From NCBI GenBank assembly GCA_026414805.1, contig JAOAIH010000017.1:1-49476 (forward strand): 49,476 bases of DNA. The letters are read 5' to 3'. Of the stretch, positions 35,622-44,299 are shown one piece after another (the first letter of the stretch is position 1; each line of letters begins with the position of its first letter). The stretch comes from Spirochaetota bacterium (GTDB lineage Bacteria; Spirochaetota; UBA4802; UB4802). A program made the position numbers and the translations under genes. The notes under the pieces were generated by a model. That model searched no databases and was not told the DNA's origin. It was given only the letters and a program-made list of their open reading frames with translations.

Positions 35622-36965
35622 ATGGAAAACATCTTAAAAAAGATTGAAAAGCTGATGCTAGAGCATGATGCAATATCTCCGGAACTAATCAAGAAAAAAG
35701 ATATCAAATTAGGTCTTAGGAATCCTGATGGCACTGGAGTTGTTGCCGGTATCACTTCAAAAGGGACAGTAATTGGATATGAAAAAATTCCAAACCCTGA
35801 TGGAACCTTTACTGTAAAGCCAGTTGAAGGTAAATTGTACTATTGTGGTTATGATGCTTGTGAATTAGCGCAACGCATTCAAGAAGAAGGCAGGTATGGA
35901 TTTGATGAAGTAACCTATTTGCTCCTTACAGGAGAATTACCAAATAAAAAGGATTTGGAACGATTTGAAGAAGTGATAGCTGATAGACGTCCATTAACAA
36001 AGTTAGAGCGTAGCATTATTATGCAGGAAGATGTTAATAATAACCAGATGTATGCGCTTCATTCTGTTATATCACATCTCAGCCGGTGTGATCCCGACCC
36101 TGATTCTAACGACATTAAGGATGTAAGCAGGCAATGCATAAATATTATTGCCAAAGCCCCTGTAATTATTGCATATAACTACAATGTCATGAAATTTAGA
36201 AAAGGTGGTGACCTGTTTATAACCAAACCCAATCCAGAATGGAGTACAGCAGAAAACTTTTTATATATGTTGCGAGGCCAAAGACCTGATGAATATGAAG
36301 CAAAGCTTTTTGATTTAGCACTTATACTTCACGCTGAACATGGAGGCGGAAATAACTCTACATTTGCAGTTAGGACTGTTACATCTAGTGGGGCTAACAC
36401 CTACATGGCATTGTGTGCCGGTATTGCTTCCTTGAGTGGTCATTTACATGGAGGAGCAAATGAAGCAGTAATGAAAATGATGAAGGATATTAAACAAAAT
36501 GTTAAAGATTGGGAAGATGATGAAGAAATAGAGCATTACCTTAAGCTTATTCTGGAAAAGAAAGCATATGACCGGAGTGGTAAAATTTATGGAATTGGAC
36601 ATGCAGTTTATACAAAATCTGACCCACGGGCAGTAATATTAAGACAAAAGGCTGAAGAGTTTGCAAAGATGAAAAAGAATCTAGATGAATTTAAGTTATT
36701 TGCAAAAGTAGCAGATATTGGTACCAAGCTGGTTCAGCAGTATAAAGGCACAGTGGTTTCACCAAACGTTGACTTTTACTCAGGGCTCATATATAAAATG
36801 ATGGGCATTCCCATGGAGCTATTTACACCTATTTTTGCAATGGCACGGTTCACCGGTTGGTCTGCTCACAGGATAGAGCAGATAATACATAATAAGATTA
36901 TACGCCCTGCATATGCCTCATCACTTGATGAATATAAAGAATATGTGCCACTTAATCAACGTTAA
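35622..36965 (+). CDS. Citrate synthase (citrate/2-methylcitrate synthase family)
   Basis: 447 aa from ATG at 35622, chosen because CGGAGG lies 5 nt before it and family members begin near here; an in-frame ATG at 35562 would add 20 residues. The catalytic triad context is intact: LHAEHGGGNNSTFAVRTVTSSG, SGHLHGGANEAVM and NVDFYSGLIYKMMG. It condenses acetyl-CoA (or propionyl-CoA) with oxaloacetate. The long N-terminal region with LRNPDGTGVVAGIT is like the type found in clostridia and related anaerobes. A strong terminator follows, so it is monocistronic. Confidence 0.93.
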   Translation: MENILKKIEKLMLEHDAISPELIKKKDIKLGLRNPDGTGVVAGITSKGTVIGYEKIPNPDGTFTVKPVEGKLYYCGYDACELAQRIQEEGRYGFDEVTYLLLTGELPNKKDLERFEEVIADRRPLTKLERSIIMQEDVNNNQMYALHSVISHLSRCDPDPDSNDIKDVSRQCINIIAKAPVIIAYNYNVMKFRKGGDLFITKPNPEWSTAENFLYMLRGQRPDEYEAKLFDLALILHAEHGGGNNSTFAVRTVTSSGANTYMALCAGIASLSGHLHGGANEAVMKMMKDIKQNVKDWEDDEEIEHYLKLILEKKAYDRSGKIYGIGHAVYTKSDPRAVILRQKAEEFAKMKKNLDEFKLFAKVADIGTKLVQQYKGTVVSPNVDFYSGLIYKMMGIPMELFTPIFAMARFTGWSAHRIEQIIHNKIIRPAYASSLDEYKEYVPLNQR

Positions 36966-36986
36966 TAATTTATATTAGTTGAATTA

Positions 36987-37016
36987 AAAGAGGAGCAAAC
37001 AGCTCCTCTTTTTTTT
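36987..37016 (+). terminator. Rho-independent terminator after citrate synthase
   Basis: AAAGAGGAGC (36987-36996) pairs with GCTCCTCTTT (37002-37011) around a 5-nt loop, followed by T-run to 37016. Confidence 0.95.
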
Positions 37017-37027
37017 GTATAAAGTTG

Positions 37028-37071
37028 TTGACGAAAACAATATACCGTATAACATAACATTGTTATGTTAT
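37028..37071 (+). promoter_or_regulatory. Promoter with perfect 11-bp palindromic operator before the CrtI-like gene
   Basis: ATAACATAACA (37049-37059) and TGTTATGTTAT (37061-37071) are perfect complements around a single central T. A TTGACG box (37028-37033) is followed after 16 nt by TAACAT inside the left arm, so a bound protein would cover the -10 region. AAGGAGG (37072-37078) follows the palindrome at once and ATG is at 37086. TetR-type regulators often bind sites of this form, but no regulator is seen nearby. Confidence 0.65.
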
Positions 37072-37085
37072 AAGGAGGTTTTGTA

Positions 37086-38573
37086 ATGTATGATGTAATT
37101 ATTATTGGTGCAGGAAATGCAGGTTTATCGGCTGCAGCAACACTAGCCAGAAAAGGAGTAAAAATCCTTTTAATTGAAAAACATAATATTCCTGGCGGGT
37201 GTGCCACAAGCTTTTGCCGTGGCAGGTTTGAATTTGAGGTATCACTTCACCAGTTAAGTGGGATGGGAACACCTGATCGCCCCGGACCACTCAGGAGTGT
37301 GCTTGATAGCATTGGTGTACTGCAAAAATTAGACTTTGTTGAAATGGAAAAACTCTACAGGGTGGTATTGCCAGGCGTTATTGATGTTACACTCCCAACC
37401 AATAAGGAAGAACTTATAAAGGTTTTACAATCAAAATTCCCTAAGGAAAAAGAATCTATACATAAGTTTTTTGATTTTGTATGGCAATTTTTTACAGAAG
37501 TAATTGGTGCATTTTATTTAAATGATCCTGATGTAAATCCAAACAAATACCCACTATATTATAAATATGCATTAAAAGATACACAGTCAGTGCTTGATGA
37601 ATATTTTACTGATCCAGTACTTAAAGCAGTTATAAGCCCATATTGGACATACATGGGCTTGCCTCCTTCAAAGTTATCATTCAGTGATATGGCCGCTTTG
37701 CTGTTTTCGTATGTGGAATTTAAGCCATACCATATTAAGGGTGGCTCGCAGATGCTATCAAATGCAATGCTTGAGGTAGTATATGAAAATGGTGGCGAGG
37801 TGTTATTTAACACTGAAGTTGAAAAAATATTAGTAAAAAATAACAAGGTATATGGTGTTCGCACATCCTCAGGAAAGGAATTTGAATCAAAATATGTGCT
37901 CTCAAATGCTTCTGCTATCACAACGTTTGTTGACATGATGGATGACACAGCAAATCAACAGGTGATTGAACAGTACAAGGGAAGCAGTGTGGGAACATCG
38001 TTTTTTACTATTTATTGTGGATTGGATTGTGAATATCACGAAGTTGGTATTAACGAAGAAACAAATTTTATCTGCAATACTATAGATTTAGAATTGGATT
38101 ATGAGCTATCGAAAACAATTGATACTGATAGGAGTTCATTCATTTTAACTTGTTATAATGTTTTTGATAATGAAATGGTCCCCAAAGGGACATCTCAAAT
38201 TGTCCTGGTTACAATGAAATATGCAGACCCATGGCTTAAAGTTTCTCCCCATCAGTATAATGATGAAAAATACAGATGTGCTGAAGCAATGCTGAAGAAT
38301 GCCCAAAAAGTGTTTCCGGGACTTATACATCACATTGAAGAAATGGAAATTGCCACCCCCATCACGCATATGCGTTATTTAGGTCATCCAGGTGGTGGAG
38401 CATACGGATTTGACCAGTATGTGAAAGATTCAACTTTGTTTGTTTCACCAAAACCACCAATTGAAGGACTGTATTGTGCGGGCAGCTGGTATGGTTCAGC
38501 AGGGTATCAGCCAACGCTGACTTCTGGGCATTCAGCAGCTCGTGCTATCATCAAAGAAATGCGAAACAAATAG
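37086..38573 (+). CDS. CrtI/phytoene-dehydrogenase-like FAD oxidoreductase
   Basis: 495 aa. The FAD Rossmann motif YDVIIIGAGNAGLSAAATLARKG (GxGxxG) opens the protein, with ENHNIPGG-like EKHNIPGGCATSF after it. The C-terminal FAD motif is GLYCAGSWYGSAGYQPTLTSG. Family members desaturate or saturate isoprenoids, retinoids, or lipids; the exact reaction is not readable. The start is fixed by AAGGAGG 7 nt upstream. The following reductase gene begins 10 nt after the stop with its own AGGAGG, so the two form an operon controlled from the palindrome, and the reductase could supply electrons to it. Confidence 0.85.
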   Translation: MYDVIIIGAGNAGLSAAATLARKGVKILLIEKHNIPGGCATSFCRGRFEFEVSLHQLSGMGTPDRPGPLRSVLDSIGVLQKLDFVEMEKLYRVVLPGVIDVTLPTNKEELIKVLQSKFPKEKESIHKFFDFVWQFFTEVIGAFYLNDPDVNPNKYPLYYKYALKDTQSVLDEYFTDPVLKAVISPYWTYMGLPPSKLSFSDMAALLFSYVEFKPYHIKGGSQMLSNAMLEVVYENGGEVLFNTEVEKILVKNNKVYGVRTSSGKEFESKYVLSNASAITTFVDMMDDTANQQVIEQYKGSSVGTSFFTIYCGLDCEYHEVGINEETNFICNTIDLELDYELSKTIDTDRSSFILTCYNVFDNEMVPKGTSQIVLVTMKYADPWLKVSPHQYNDEKYRCAEAMLKNAQKVFPGLIHHIEEMEIATPITHMRYLGHPGGGAYGFDQYVKDSTLFVSPKPPIEGLYCAGSWYGSAGYQPTLTSGHSAARAIIKEMRNK

Positions 38574-38583
38574 GAGGAAGCAG

Positions 38584-39732
38584 ATGGATAAACAGATATT
38601 ACAGCAGCTTGAAGGATATGAAAAAGTTATAACTGATATAGAAGTTCTTAAGCGTTATGGCTATGATTATAGATTAGACAGAGGCCTTGTTAAAAAATTT
38701 GTAGACCGATTGCATCCTCAGATAATAGATGTTAAAGTGATTGATGTTATAGATGAAACTAAATCAACAAAAACTCTGCGTCTTGCGTCAAAACAAAAGT
38801 ATTTACCACCATTTCAGGCAGGTCAATATATTTCGGTGATAGTTGAAGTTGGAGGAATTAGAACAACGCGGCCATACAGTATATCATCGTCACCCGATGA
38901 GATTGCATATTACGATATCACAGTGCGCCGAGTGGATGGGGGTTTAGTATCGTCGTACTTGCTTGACACAATAAAAATTGGCGATAGTTTGCAAATATCA
39001 GCCCCTGCCGGCAATTTTTATCATAATCCAATTATTCACAGCAACAAGGTGGTATATATTGCTGGTGGCAGTGGTGTAACACCGTTTAAGTCCATGATAC
39101 AACATGTCATAAATACTGGTACTGAAAGGGAAATATGGCTTATATATGGAAGCAAAAACAACGATGAGCTCATTTTTAATGATTATTTTTCAAAAGTTGC
39201 TTCAAAGTATTCATTTTTTCACTATATCCCAGTGCTGGAAGAAGGTAAAAGCGTTTACAAAGGTTTAATAACCTCAAAAATCATTACGGAAGTTGTGGGC
39301 GATAGCTCCGATAAAACATTCTTTGTTTGTGGCCCTCAGGCAATGTATGCACATATACTGAATGAATTACAGCCGATGAACTTAAAACCAAAGCAGATAC
39401 GGATGGAAATGTATGGAGTTCCAACTGATGTTTTTTCGCAGCCTGGATGGCCAAAAGAAATTAAAAAAGATGCTTCATTTACTATTACAGTAAGAGGCAG
39501 AATCACTTTTACTGTTTTGGCAGGGGAAACTTTATTACAGTCACTTGAAAAAAATGGTGTTATAGTACCATCGTTGTGCCGAAGCGGCGAATGCAGCCTG
39601 TGCCGGATAAAATTAGTCAGCGGTAAAGTATATCAGCCCGAAGGTGTTAAACTAAGGCAGGCCGACAGACGGTTTGGATATATTCATTCCTGTGCAGCAT
39701 TCCCTATCAGTGATTGTGAGATAATAATTTAG
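38584..39732 (+). CDS. FAD/NAD(P)H ferredoxin-reductase with C-terminal 2Fe-2S ferredoxin domain
   Basis: 382 aa from ATG at 38584, set by AGGAGG 6 nt upstream; a longer frame to 38542 overlaps the previous gene. Order: FAD-binding domain (RPYSISSSPDE, the RxYS motif), NAD-binding domain (VYIAGGSGVTPFKSMI and FVCGPQAMY), and a plant-type 2Fe-2S domain with CRSGECSLC plus a distal Cys (SCAAF). This is the phthalate/vanillate-reductase-like or CDP-6-deoxy-type electron-transfer design. It likely moves electrons from NAD(P)H to the CrtI-like partner or an oxygenase. Two GCGATAG copies occur in it (38981, 39299). Confidence 0.9.
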   Translation: MDKQILQQLEGYEKVITDIEVLKRYGYDYRLDRGLVKKFVDRLHPQIIDVKVIDVIDETKSTKTLRLASKQKYLPPFQAGQYISVIVEVGGIRTTRPYSISSSPDEIAYYDITVRRVDGGLVSSYLLDTIKIGDSLQISAPAGNFYHNPIIHSNKVVYIAGGSGVTPFKSMIQHVINTGTEREIWLIYGSKNNDELIFNDYFSKVASKYSFFHYIPVLEEGKSVYKGLITSKIITEVVGDSSDKTFFVCGPQAMYAHILNELQPMNLKPKQIRMEMYGVPTDVFSQPGWPKEIKKDASFTITVRGRITFTVLAGETLLQSLEKNGVIVPSLCRSGECSLCRIKLVSGKVYQPEGVKLRQADRRFGYIHSCAAFPISDCEIII

Positions 39733-39738
39733 AATGCC

Positions 39739-39752
39739 TAATAACGTTATTA
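39739..39752. repeat. Perfect 14-bp palindrome after the reductase gene
   Basis: TAATAACGTTATTA is a full palindrome lying between the reductase stop and the next gene. No T-run follows it, so an operator is as likely as a weak terminator. Confidence 0.35.
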
Positions 39753-39901
39753 AAATGCCATTGCCAGGATACTAGCAGCGATGCAATCTATTTATGTAAT
39801 AGCACCAAAGATATCTATAAAATTCAATTATTATTAGGAATAGATTTTGAATAAAGTTGTGAATAACATTTATAAAATTTAACTATAGAGGGAGTGGTTA
39901 T

Positions 39902-40891
39902 ATGATCAAAACAAAAATTACTGAGATGTTTGGTGTAAAATATCCCATTATATGTGGCGCAATGATGTGGTTATGTAAACCTAAACTGTGTGCGGCAATA
40001 TCCAACGCTGGTGGGATTGGAAACTTAACAGCTGGTAATTACAACAGTGAAGAAGAATTCAGAAATGCAATTCGTGAAACGCGCAAGCTAACCGACAAGC
40101 CTTTTTTTGTCAATGTTACCATTCTGCCATCTGTGCGAATTACTGGTGAACATCATAAAATGTATCTTAAAGTATGTGCAGAAGAAAAAGTTGCAGGAAT
40201 AGAAGTGTCAGGTGCACCAATTGACAAAGCATGTGGTATGGAATATATCGATATGCTTAAAAAGGCTGGTGTGAAGCTATTTCATAAAGTTGGTGCTGTG
40301 CGTCATGCTATCCATGCAGAGCATGTTGGCTATGATGGAATTTATGCTGCCGGGATTGAAGAAGGTGGGCATCCATTAAGCGATGATGTTACTACTATGG
40401 TGCTTACAACAAAAATTGCACAAACCGTTAAAATTCCGGTTATAGCTGTTGGAGGCATAGCAAATGGTAAAACTATGGCAGCGGCGTTGATGTTAGGTGC
40501 CGAAGGTGTAATGATGGCAAGTCGTTTTATTGCAACAAAAGAGTGTGAAGTGCATGATAATATAAAGCAGGAACTTGTAAAGCGGCAAGAGTATGAAACA
40601 ACGTTAATTATGAAAAGCCTTCATCTTCAGGGTAGAGCATTAAAAAATGAGGTGGTCAATAAAATTTTAGAAATTGAACAACGTGGTGGTGGTTTTGAGG
40701 AACTATTTCCACTGATATCAGGCGAGCGAATGAGCAAAGCATGGGAGCAGGGTGATGTGGATGCTGCGCCTCTGATGGTTGGTCAATCCATAGGCCTTAT
40801 TGATGATATCCCCAGTTGTGCTGAGTTACTTGAAAGAATGAATAGAGAGGCTGAAGACCAAATTAAAAAACTTGCAGGCAATATTGTATAA
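39902..40891 (+). CDS. Nitronate monooxygenase / FabK-like flavoprotein
   Basis: 329 aa TIM-barrel FMN enzyme. Seen: YPIICGAMMWLC, ISNAGGIGNLTAGN, AAGIEEGGHPLSDD, the FMN-phosphate motif VIAVGGIANGKTMAAALMLGAEGVMMASRFIATKE. This places it in the NMO/2-nitropropane dioxygenase superfamily, which also includes the enoyl-ACP reductase FabK; the two are not separable here. A GAGGGAGTGG site precedes the ATG. It follows the CrtI-like/reductase pair on the same strand by 170 nt and may have its own promoter. Confidence 0.88.
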   Translation: MIKTKITEMFGVKYPIICGAMMWLCKPKLCAAISNAGGIGNLTAGNYNSEEEFRNAIRETRKLTDKPFFVNVTILPSVRITGEHHKMYLKVCAEEKVAGIEVSGAPIDKACGMEYIDMLKKAGVKLFHKVGAVRHAIHAEHVGYDGIYAAGIEEGGHPLSDDVTTMVLTTKIAQTVKIPVIAVGGIANGKTMAAALMLGAEGVMMASRFIATKECEVHDNIKQELVKRQEYETTLIMKSLHLQGRALKNEVVNKILEIEQRGGGFEELFPLISGERMSKAWEQGDVDAAPLMVGQSIGLIDDIPSCAELLERMNREAEDQIKKLAGNIV

Positions 40892-40924
40892 TCATTGATA
40901 ACAACTATTTTTATGACAACCTTT

Positions 40925-41485
40925 CTATGTTAGTAAAGGTAACAGCTTTTTCTTGATGGCTTCAGCTATTAAAAAATGGCCCTGTTCATTAGGGTAGCGA
41001 TCATCAATAGTTAATAATGAATCAATACTGTTACCGGTTTCATAGAGATAGTTAATCCATTCTATGTGTACGGTTGCAAGCAAGCAATTCATATCCAGAG
41101 CAACTTCACGCGCTGTACGTGTAAATACATCAACTGCGTCCATATCATACTGGTTTTTTACCAGATGCAATGTTGGCAGGATGATATGTGGTATACTAAC
41201 AGCGCGTGCTTTCTGTACCATGCGTACAAGGTTTTCTTTAAATTCTGAACGGTACACTGGCCTATAAATATCGTCCATTCCAAAGTGCAATATAAGAATA
41301 TCTGGTTTATGCAATATTACATTATCAAACTGCCATACTCCCTCAAAGGAGCTATCGCCAATTTTTGATATGTTGATAATTTTATGCTGTTTGATTACTT
41401 CATCATTTGAAAGCATATCTATATACGAAGTTTTAACCCTATACCCGGCAGATATTGAACCTCCACGTACACATATAATAGCCAT
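40925..41485 (-). CDS. SGNH/GDSL-fold hydrolase-like protein with altered catalytic residues
   Basis: About 186 aa from ATG at 41485 (GGAAA just before); a GTG at 41512 would add 9 residues. It matches the SGNH fold by block order but with changes: block I reads GGS where GDS is usual (Ser kept), block III reads GMDD where GxND is usual, and block V reads DDRYPNEQGH, with Tyr where the catalytic His is expected. The Asp of block V is kept. Activity is therefore doubtful or altered. It is convergent with the NMO/FabK-like gene and has no signal peptide. A CTGGCGATAGCTCC-type word (41349-41358) encodes part of the block II region. Confidence 0.7.
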   Translation of the reverse strand: MAIICVRGGSISAGYRVKTSYIDMLSNDEVIKQHKIINISKIGDSSFEGVWQFDNVILHKPDILILHFGMDDIYRPVYRSEFKENLVRMVQKARAVSIPHIILPTLHLVKNQYDMDAVDVFTRTAREVALDMNCLLATVHIEWINYLYETGNSIDSLLTIDDRYPNEQGHFLIAEAIKKKLLPLLT

Positions 41486-41661
41486 AATTAGTTTCCAACT
41501 TTTTAATATCACATGATGTGGTGAGAAACAAATACATTAATATATAATGGTGGTCAATATATTTTTACAGATATAAAAAACAATTTGACACTAATACAAT
41601 AAAAATTTAGAAGATGTGATATTTGCTCTGAGTTTATTAAAATAAAACAAAGGTTATCATT

Positions 41662-42582
41662 ATGAAGAAAATTGGTGTTATTGTTAATCTTAATTCAAGA
41701 AAATATAAACTATCAAATAAACATCCCGAAGGAATTTTTGAAAATATTGGGGGCGATAGCATTGTTGTCAAATATACAAAGTCAATTGATGAACTGTATG
41801 ACGTTGCTGTGGATTTCAAAAAAATGGGAATTGATTATGTAGCACCTTCAGGCGGGGATGGAACATTACATCATGTTGTAACGCAATTTGCAAAAATTTA
41901 TGGAGCAAATTTACCTCCATTTATAATATTAAAGGGAGGTACAATGAATAATGTAGCTAATAGCATCAATCTAAAAGGTGATGCAGAATCCATATTACAA
42001 AGAGCTGTTGTAGCTATAAACAATGAAAAAGACATAAAAATAGTACAACGTAAAACAATGAAGATTGAGGATAATCATTGTTTTTTGTTTGGGAATGGGC
42101 TAGTATCAGATTTCCTTGATACATATTATTCAATTGGCAAAAGTTATACTAAATTGATAGGATTAATATGTAGCAGTATTTATGAGGCATTCACTAACCA
42201 GAATTCAAATCTGTTCAAAGGGTTTGATGGCAATATCACGTGTGATTCTGAAGTATTACCATATACAAATGTATTGGGTGTACTTGGGGGAACTATTGAA
42301 ACAATTGGAATGGGGTTTTATCCTTTATACAGGGCTAATGAATCAAAGGATGCATTTCATATTATAGTATGTGCAATGAAGCCAAGGGATCTTGCAAAGA
42401 ATGTTATTAAACTAAAAAATGGTACTCCTATTAAACATAAGGATTATATTGAAAAAATTGTTAAAACCATAGATATACAATCAAAAAAACCTTTCATGTA
42501 CACCATGGATGGTGATCTTTATAATTCAGAAGGTGCATTAAAGGTTTCAACTGGCATTCCTATCCAATTTGTAGTTGTTTAG
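41662..42582 (+). CDS. Diacylglycerol kinase-like lipid kinase (YegS/DAGK catalytic family)
   Basis: 306 aa, normal family length. Motifs: [10 protein letters not shown] near the N-terminus, the nucleotide-binding [11 protein letters not shown] and [12 protein letters not shown] (GGT[MT]N motif with NN in place of the usual ND). A C-terminal MDGD motif ([12 protein letters not shown]) is also typical. It would phosphorylate a lipid alcohol such as diacylglycerol, or a sphingoid base, at the membrane; substrate unknown. The stop codon overlaps the convergent DAHP synthase by 4 nt. Confidence 0.88.
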   Translation: MKKIGVIVNLNSRKYKLSNKHPEGIFENIGGDSIVVKYTKSIDELYDVAVDFKKMGIDYVAPSGGDGTLHHVVTQFAKIYGANLPPFIILKGGTMNNVANSINLKGDAESILQRAVVAINNEKDIKIVQRKTMKIEDNHCFLFGNGLVSDFLDTYYSIGKSYTKLIGLICSSIYEAFTNQNSNLFKGFDGNITCDSEVLPYTNVLGVLGGTIETIGMGFYPLYRANESKDAFHIIVCAMKPRDLAKNVIKLKNGTPIKHKDYIEKIVKTIDIQSKKPFMYTMDGDLYNSEGALKVSTGIPIQFVVV

Positions 42583-43463
42583 CTACTTTCAGTTTTAGAT
42601 TTTAGGATAGAAATAATTTTTTTAACATCCTCCATGAGCAACGCAAACTTATCAGGACGCAATGATTGTTCGCCGTCACACAGTGCAATTTCTGGATTTA
42701 TGTGACATTCAATCATCAAACCATCAGCACCTGCAGCAAGTGCAGCCAGTGCTAGCGGGTGAATAAGTTTCCAATTTCCGGCAGCATGTGAAGGGTCTAC
42801 AATAACTGGTAAATGTGTTTTTTGTTTTAATACTGGTACAGCTGATATATCTAGTGTGTTGCGTGTTTCGGTTTCAAATGTACGAATTCCCCTTTCGCAT
42901 AGAATAACATTTTTATTCCCTTCAGCAAGGATATATTCAGCTGCCATTAAAAATTCTTTTATAGTAACCATCATGCCGCGTTTTAAAAGAACAGGTTTTT
43001 GAATCCTTCCTAGTTTGCGTAGTAATGAAAAATTTTGGCAATTACGTGCACCAACTTGCAGGATATCGGCATATTCGCTTACTATGTAAATGTCTTCACT
43101 GTCAAGTACCTCGGTAATAATTGGCATAGAATATGTATCACCAGCTTTACGAAGCAACTTTAGTCCTTCTACACCCATACCCTGGAAGGCATATGGTGAT
43201 GTTCGTGGTTTGAATGCTCCTCCTCTAAGTATTGTTGCTCCAGCACGTTTAACAAATTCAGCAGTTGCCATTATCTGATCTTCGGATTCAATTGAGCAAG
43301 GACCTGCAATGATTGTACATGTTGAGCTTGCAATTTGAACATTATAAGGTAGGTTAATTACAGTTTCATCACAATGAGACTTACTGTAAAGCGGAAGGGA
43401 AGGAGTTGCAATGTGAGAACTGTTGCACGATATTTGAGATGGATCTGCATTACATGTGGCCAT
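42579..43463 (-). CDS. 3-deoxy-7-phosphoheptulonate (DAHP) synthase, KdsA-like type I-beta
   Basis: 294 aa, TIM barrel. It condenses phosphoenolpyruvate and erythrose 4-phosphate, the first step of aromatic synthesis. Motifs: [76 protein letters not shown] 60-residue Ser/Cys/Thr-rich N-terminal leader precedes the barrel and is not conserved in the family; it is not an ACT or chorismate-mutase domain. An ACGGAGG site precedes the ATG. The unusual GC-rich hairpin element at 43501-43656 lies in its 5-prime region on this strand and could act in regulation. Confidence 0.95.
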   Translation of the reverse strand: MATCNADPSQISCNSSHIATPSLPLYSKSHCDETVINLPYNVQIASSTCTIIAGPCSIESEDQIMATAEFVKRAGATILRGGAFKPRTSPYAFQGMGVEGLKLLRKAGDTYSMPIITEVLDSEDIYIVSEYADILQVGARNCQNFSLLRKLGRIQKPVLLKRGMMVTIKEFLMAAEYILAEGNKNVILCERGIRTFETETRNTLDISAVPVLKQKTHLPVIVDPSHAAGNWKLIHPLALAALAAGADGLMIECHINPEIALCDGEQSLRPDKFALLMEDVKKIISILKSKTESS

Positions 43464-43500
43464 ATATTCCTCCGTTAAATGTTAAAGTACCTTTTGAGCC

Positions 43501-43656
43501 CGGAGGGTGGCGGCCTTATCCAAGTATCCTTAGAAAATCAAAGGCCGCCGGCTACCCGCCTGCGGCCCTTGCAAATAACAACATCAGCAAAAGCTACAGA
43601 CGAGCCTTGCTATAAAAATAATAAAACCAAAAATAGCTTTTGCTGATGATGTTATT
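43501..43656. repeat. Composite GC-rich hairpin element with long imperfect inverted repeat
   Basis: Two structures adjoin in a 479-nt gene-free region. First, GGCGGCCTT (43509-43517) pairs with AAGGCCGCC (43541-43549), and an alternative stem GGCCGC (43543-43548)/GCGGCC (43562-43567) competes with it. Second, a 23-nt arm at 43574-43596 pairs with 43634-43656 with one mismatch around a 37-nt spacer. The first part is far more G+C-rich than the genome around it. It could be a mobile or REP-like element, or an alternative-pairing leader of the DAHP synthase gene. The rest of the region (43657-43839) is AT-rich with nothing seen. Confidence 0.7.
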
Positions 43657-43839
43657 GAGTGATGTTTTCATATCAAACAAATTCATGCTTTAATTGTTAT
43701 AAATCAATAATTAAATAATGTTAATCATGTCAAGAAAAAAATTATAGTTTTTTTAATAATTAAATTATTGTATCATTTTTAATAATCGTATAAAAATAAA
43801 AAAATTTAAATTGAATGCATATATTTTGTTCTTTAATAA

Positions 43840-43868
43840 TTGACATTTTAATAATATTTTTATATATT
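43840..43868 (+). promoter_or_regulatory. Sigma-70 promoter for the queH operon
   Basis: A perfect TTGACA (43840-43845), a 17-nt spacer and TATATT (43863-43868), within a very AT-rich stretch. The next ATG is at 43943. Confidence 0.65.
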
Positions 43869-43942
43869 TAATAGAAATATTATAACTTTATTAAATTTTA
43901 ATTATAATTATTACATCTTGCCATGGTACAAGAGGAATAACA

Positions 43943-44299
43943 ATGAAGAAGAAAAACAAGGCTTCTTTTGGAGTAAATGGTTGGTATTTATCCCCTTCTG
44001 ACAATATTTGTTTGGCTAAATGTATTTTTGATGAACCTTACCGTGAAGAAATTAAAGAGATTAACAAGCACGAAATTATTGTGAAAATTGCTGAATGTAT
44101 TGGTCCAGAACCTTCAAATCTTTGTATTGCAGAAGAAATTTTTGAAAAGCTAAAATTTGAAATTGCAAACTTTGTTATCCACCACGAATACAATTGCACC
44201 CGTGGTGTGAATGCAGATCTTCTGTTATGGCTTGATGGCAAGGTAAATCCTGCAAAGTTAAAAAAGCTGAATAATTTCATAGATAAGTATCTTAAGTGA
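43943..44299 (+). CDS. Small hypothetical protein upstream of queH
   Basis: 118 aa, soluble, no signal or membrane segment, with an AGAGGAAT site before the ATG. It is Lys/Glu/Ile-rich with two His in HHEYNC (about residues 85-90) and three Cys. The GTGA overlap with queH (4 nt) shows coupled translation, so a link to tRNA queuosine modification or to a shared regulation is plausible. The family is not recognised. Confidence 0.65.
   Translation: MKKKNKASFGVNGWYLSPSDNICLAKCIFDEPYREEIKEINKHEIIVKIAECIGPEPSNLCIAEEIFEKLKFEIANFVIHHEYNCTRGVNADLLLWLDGKVNPAKLKKLNNFIDKYLK

Noticed and set aside
43406-43615. Plus-strand frame over the GC-rich hairpin element
   Set aside because: It begins inside the antisense of the DAHP synthase start and runs through the stem-loops; no ribosome binding site. 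Better read as a hairpin element.
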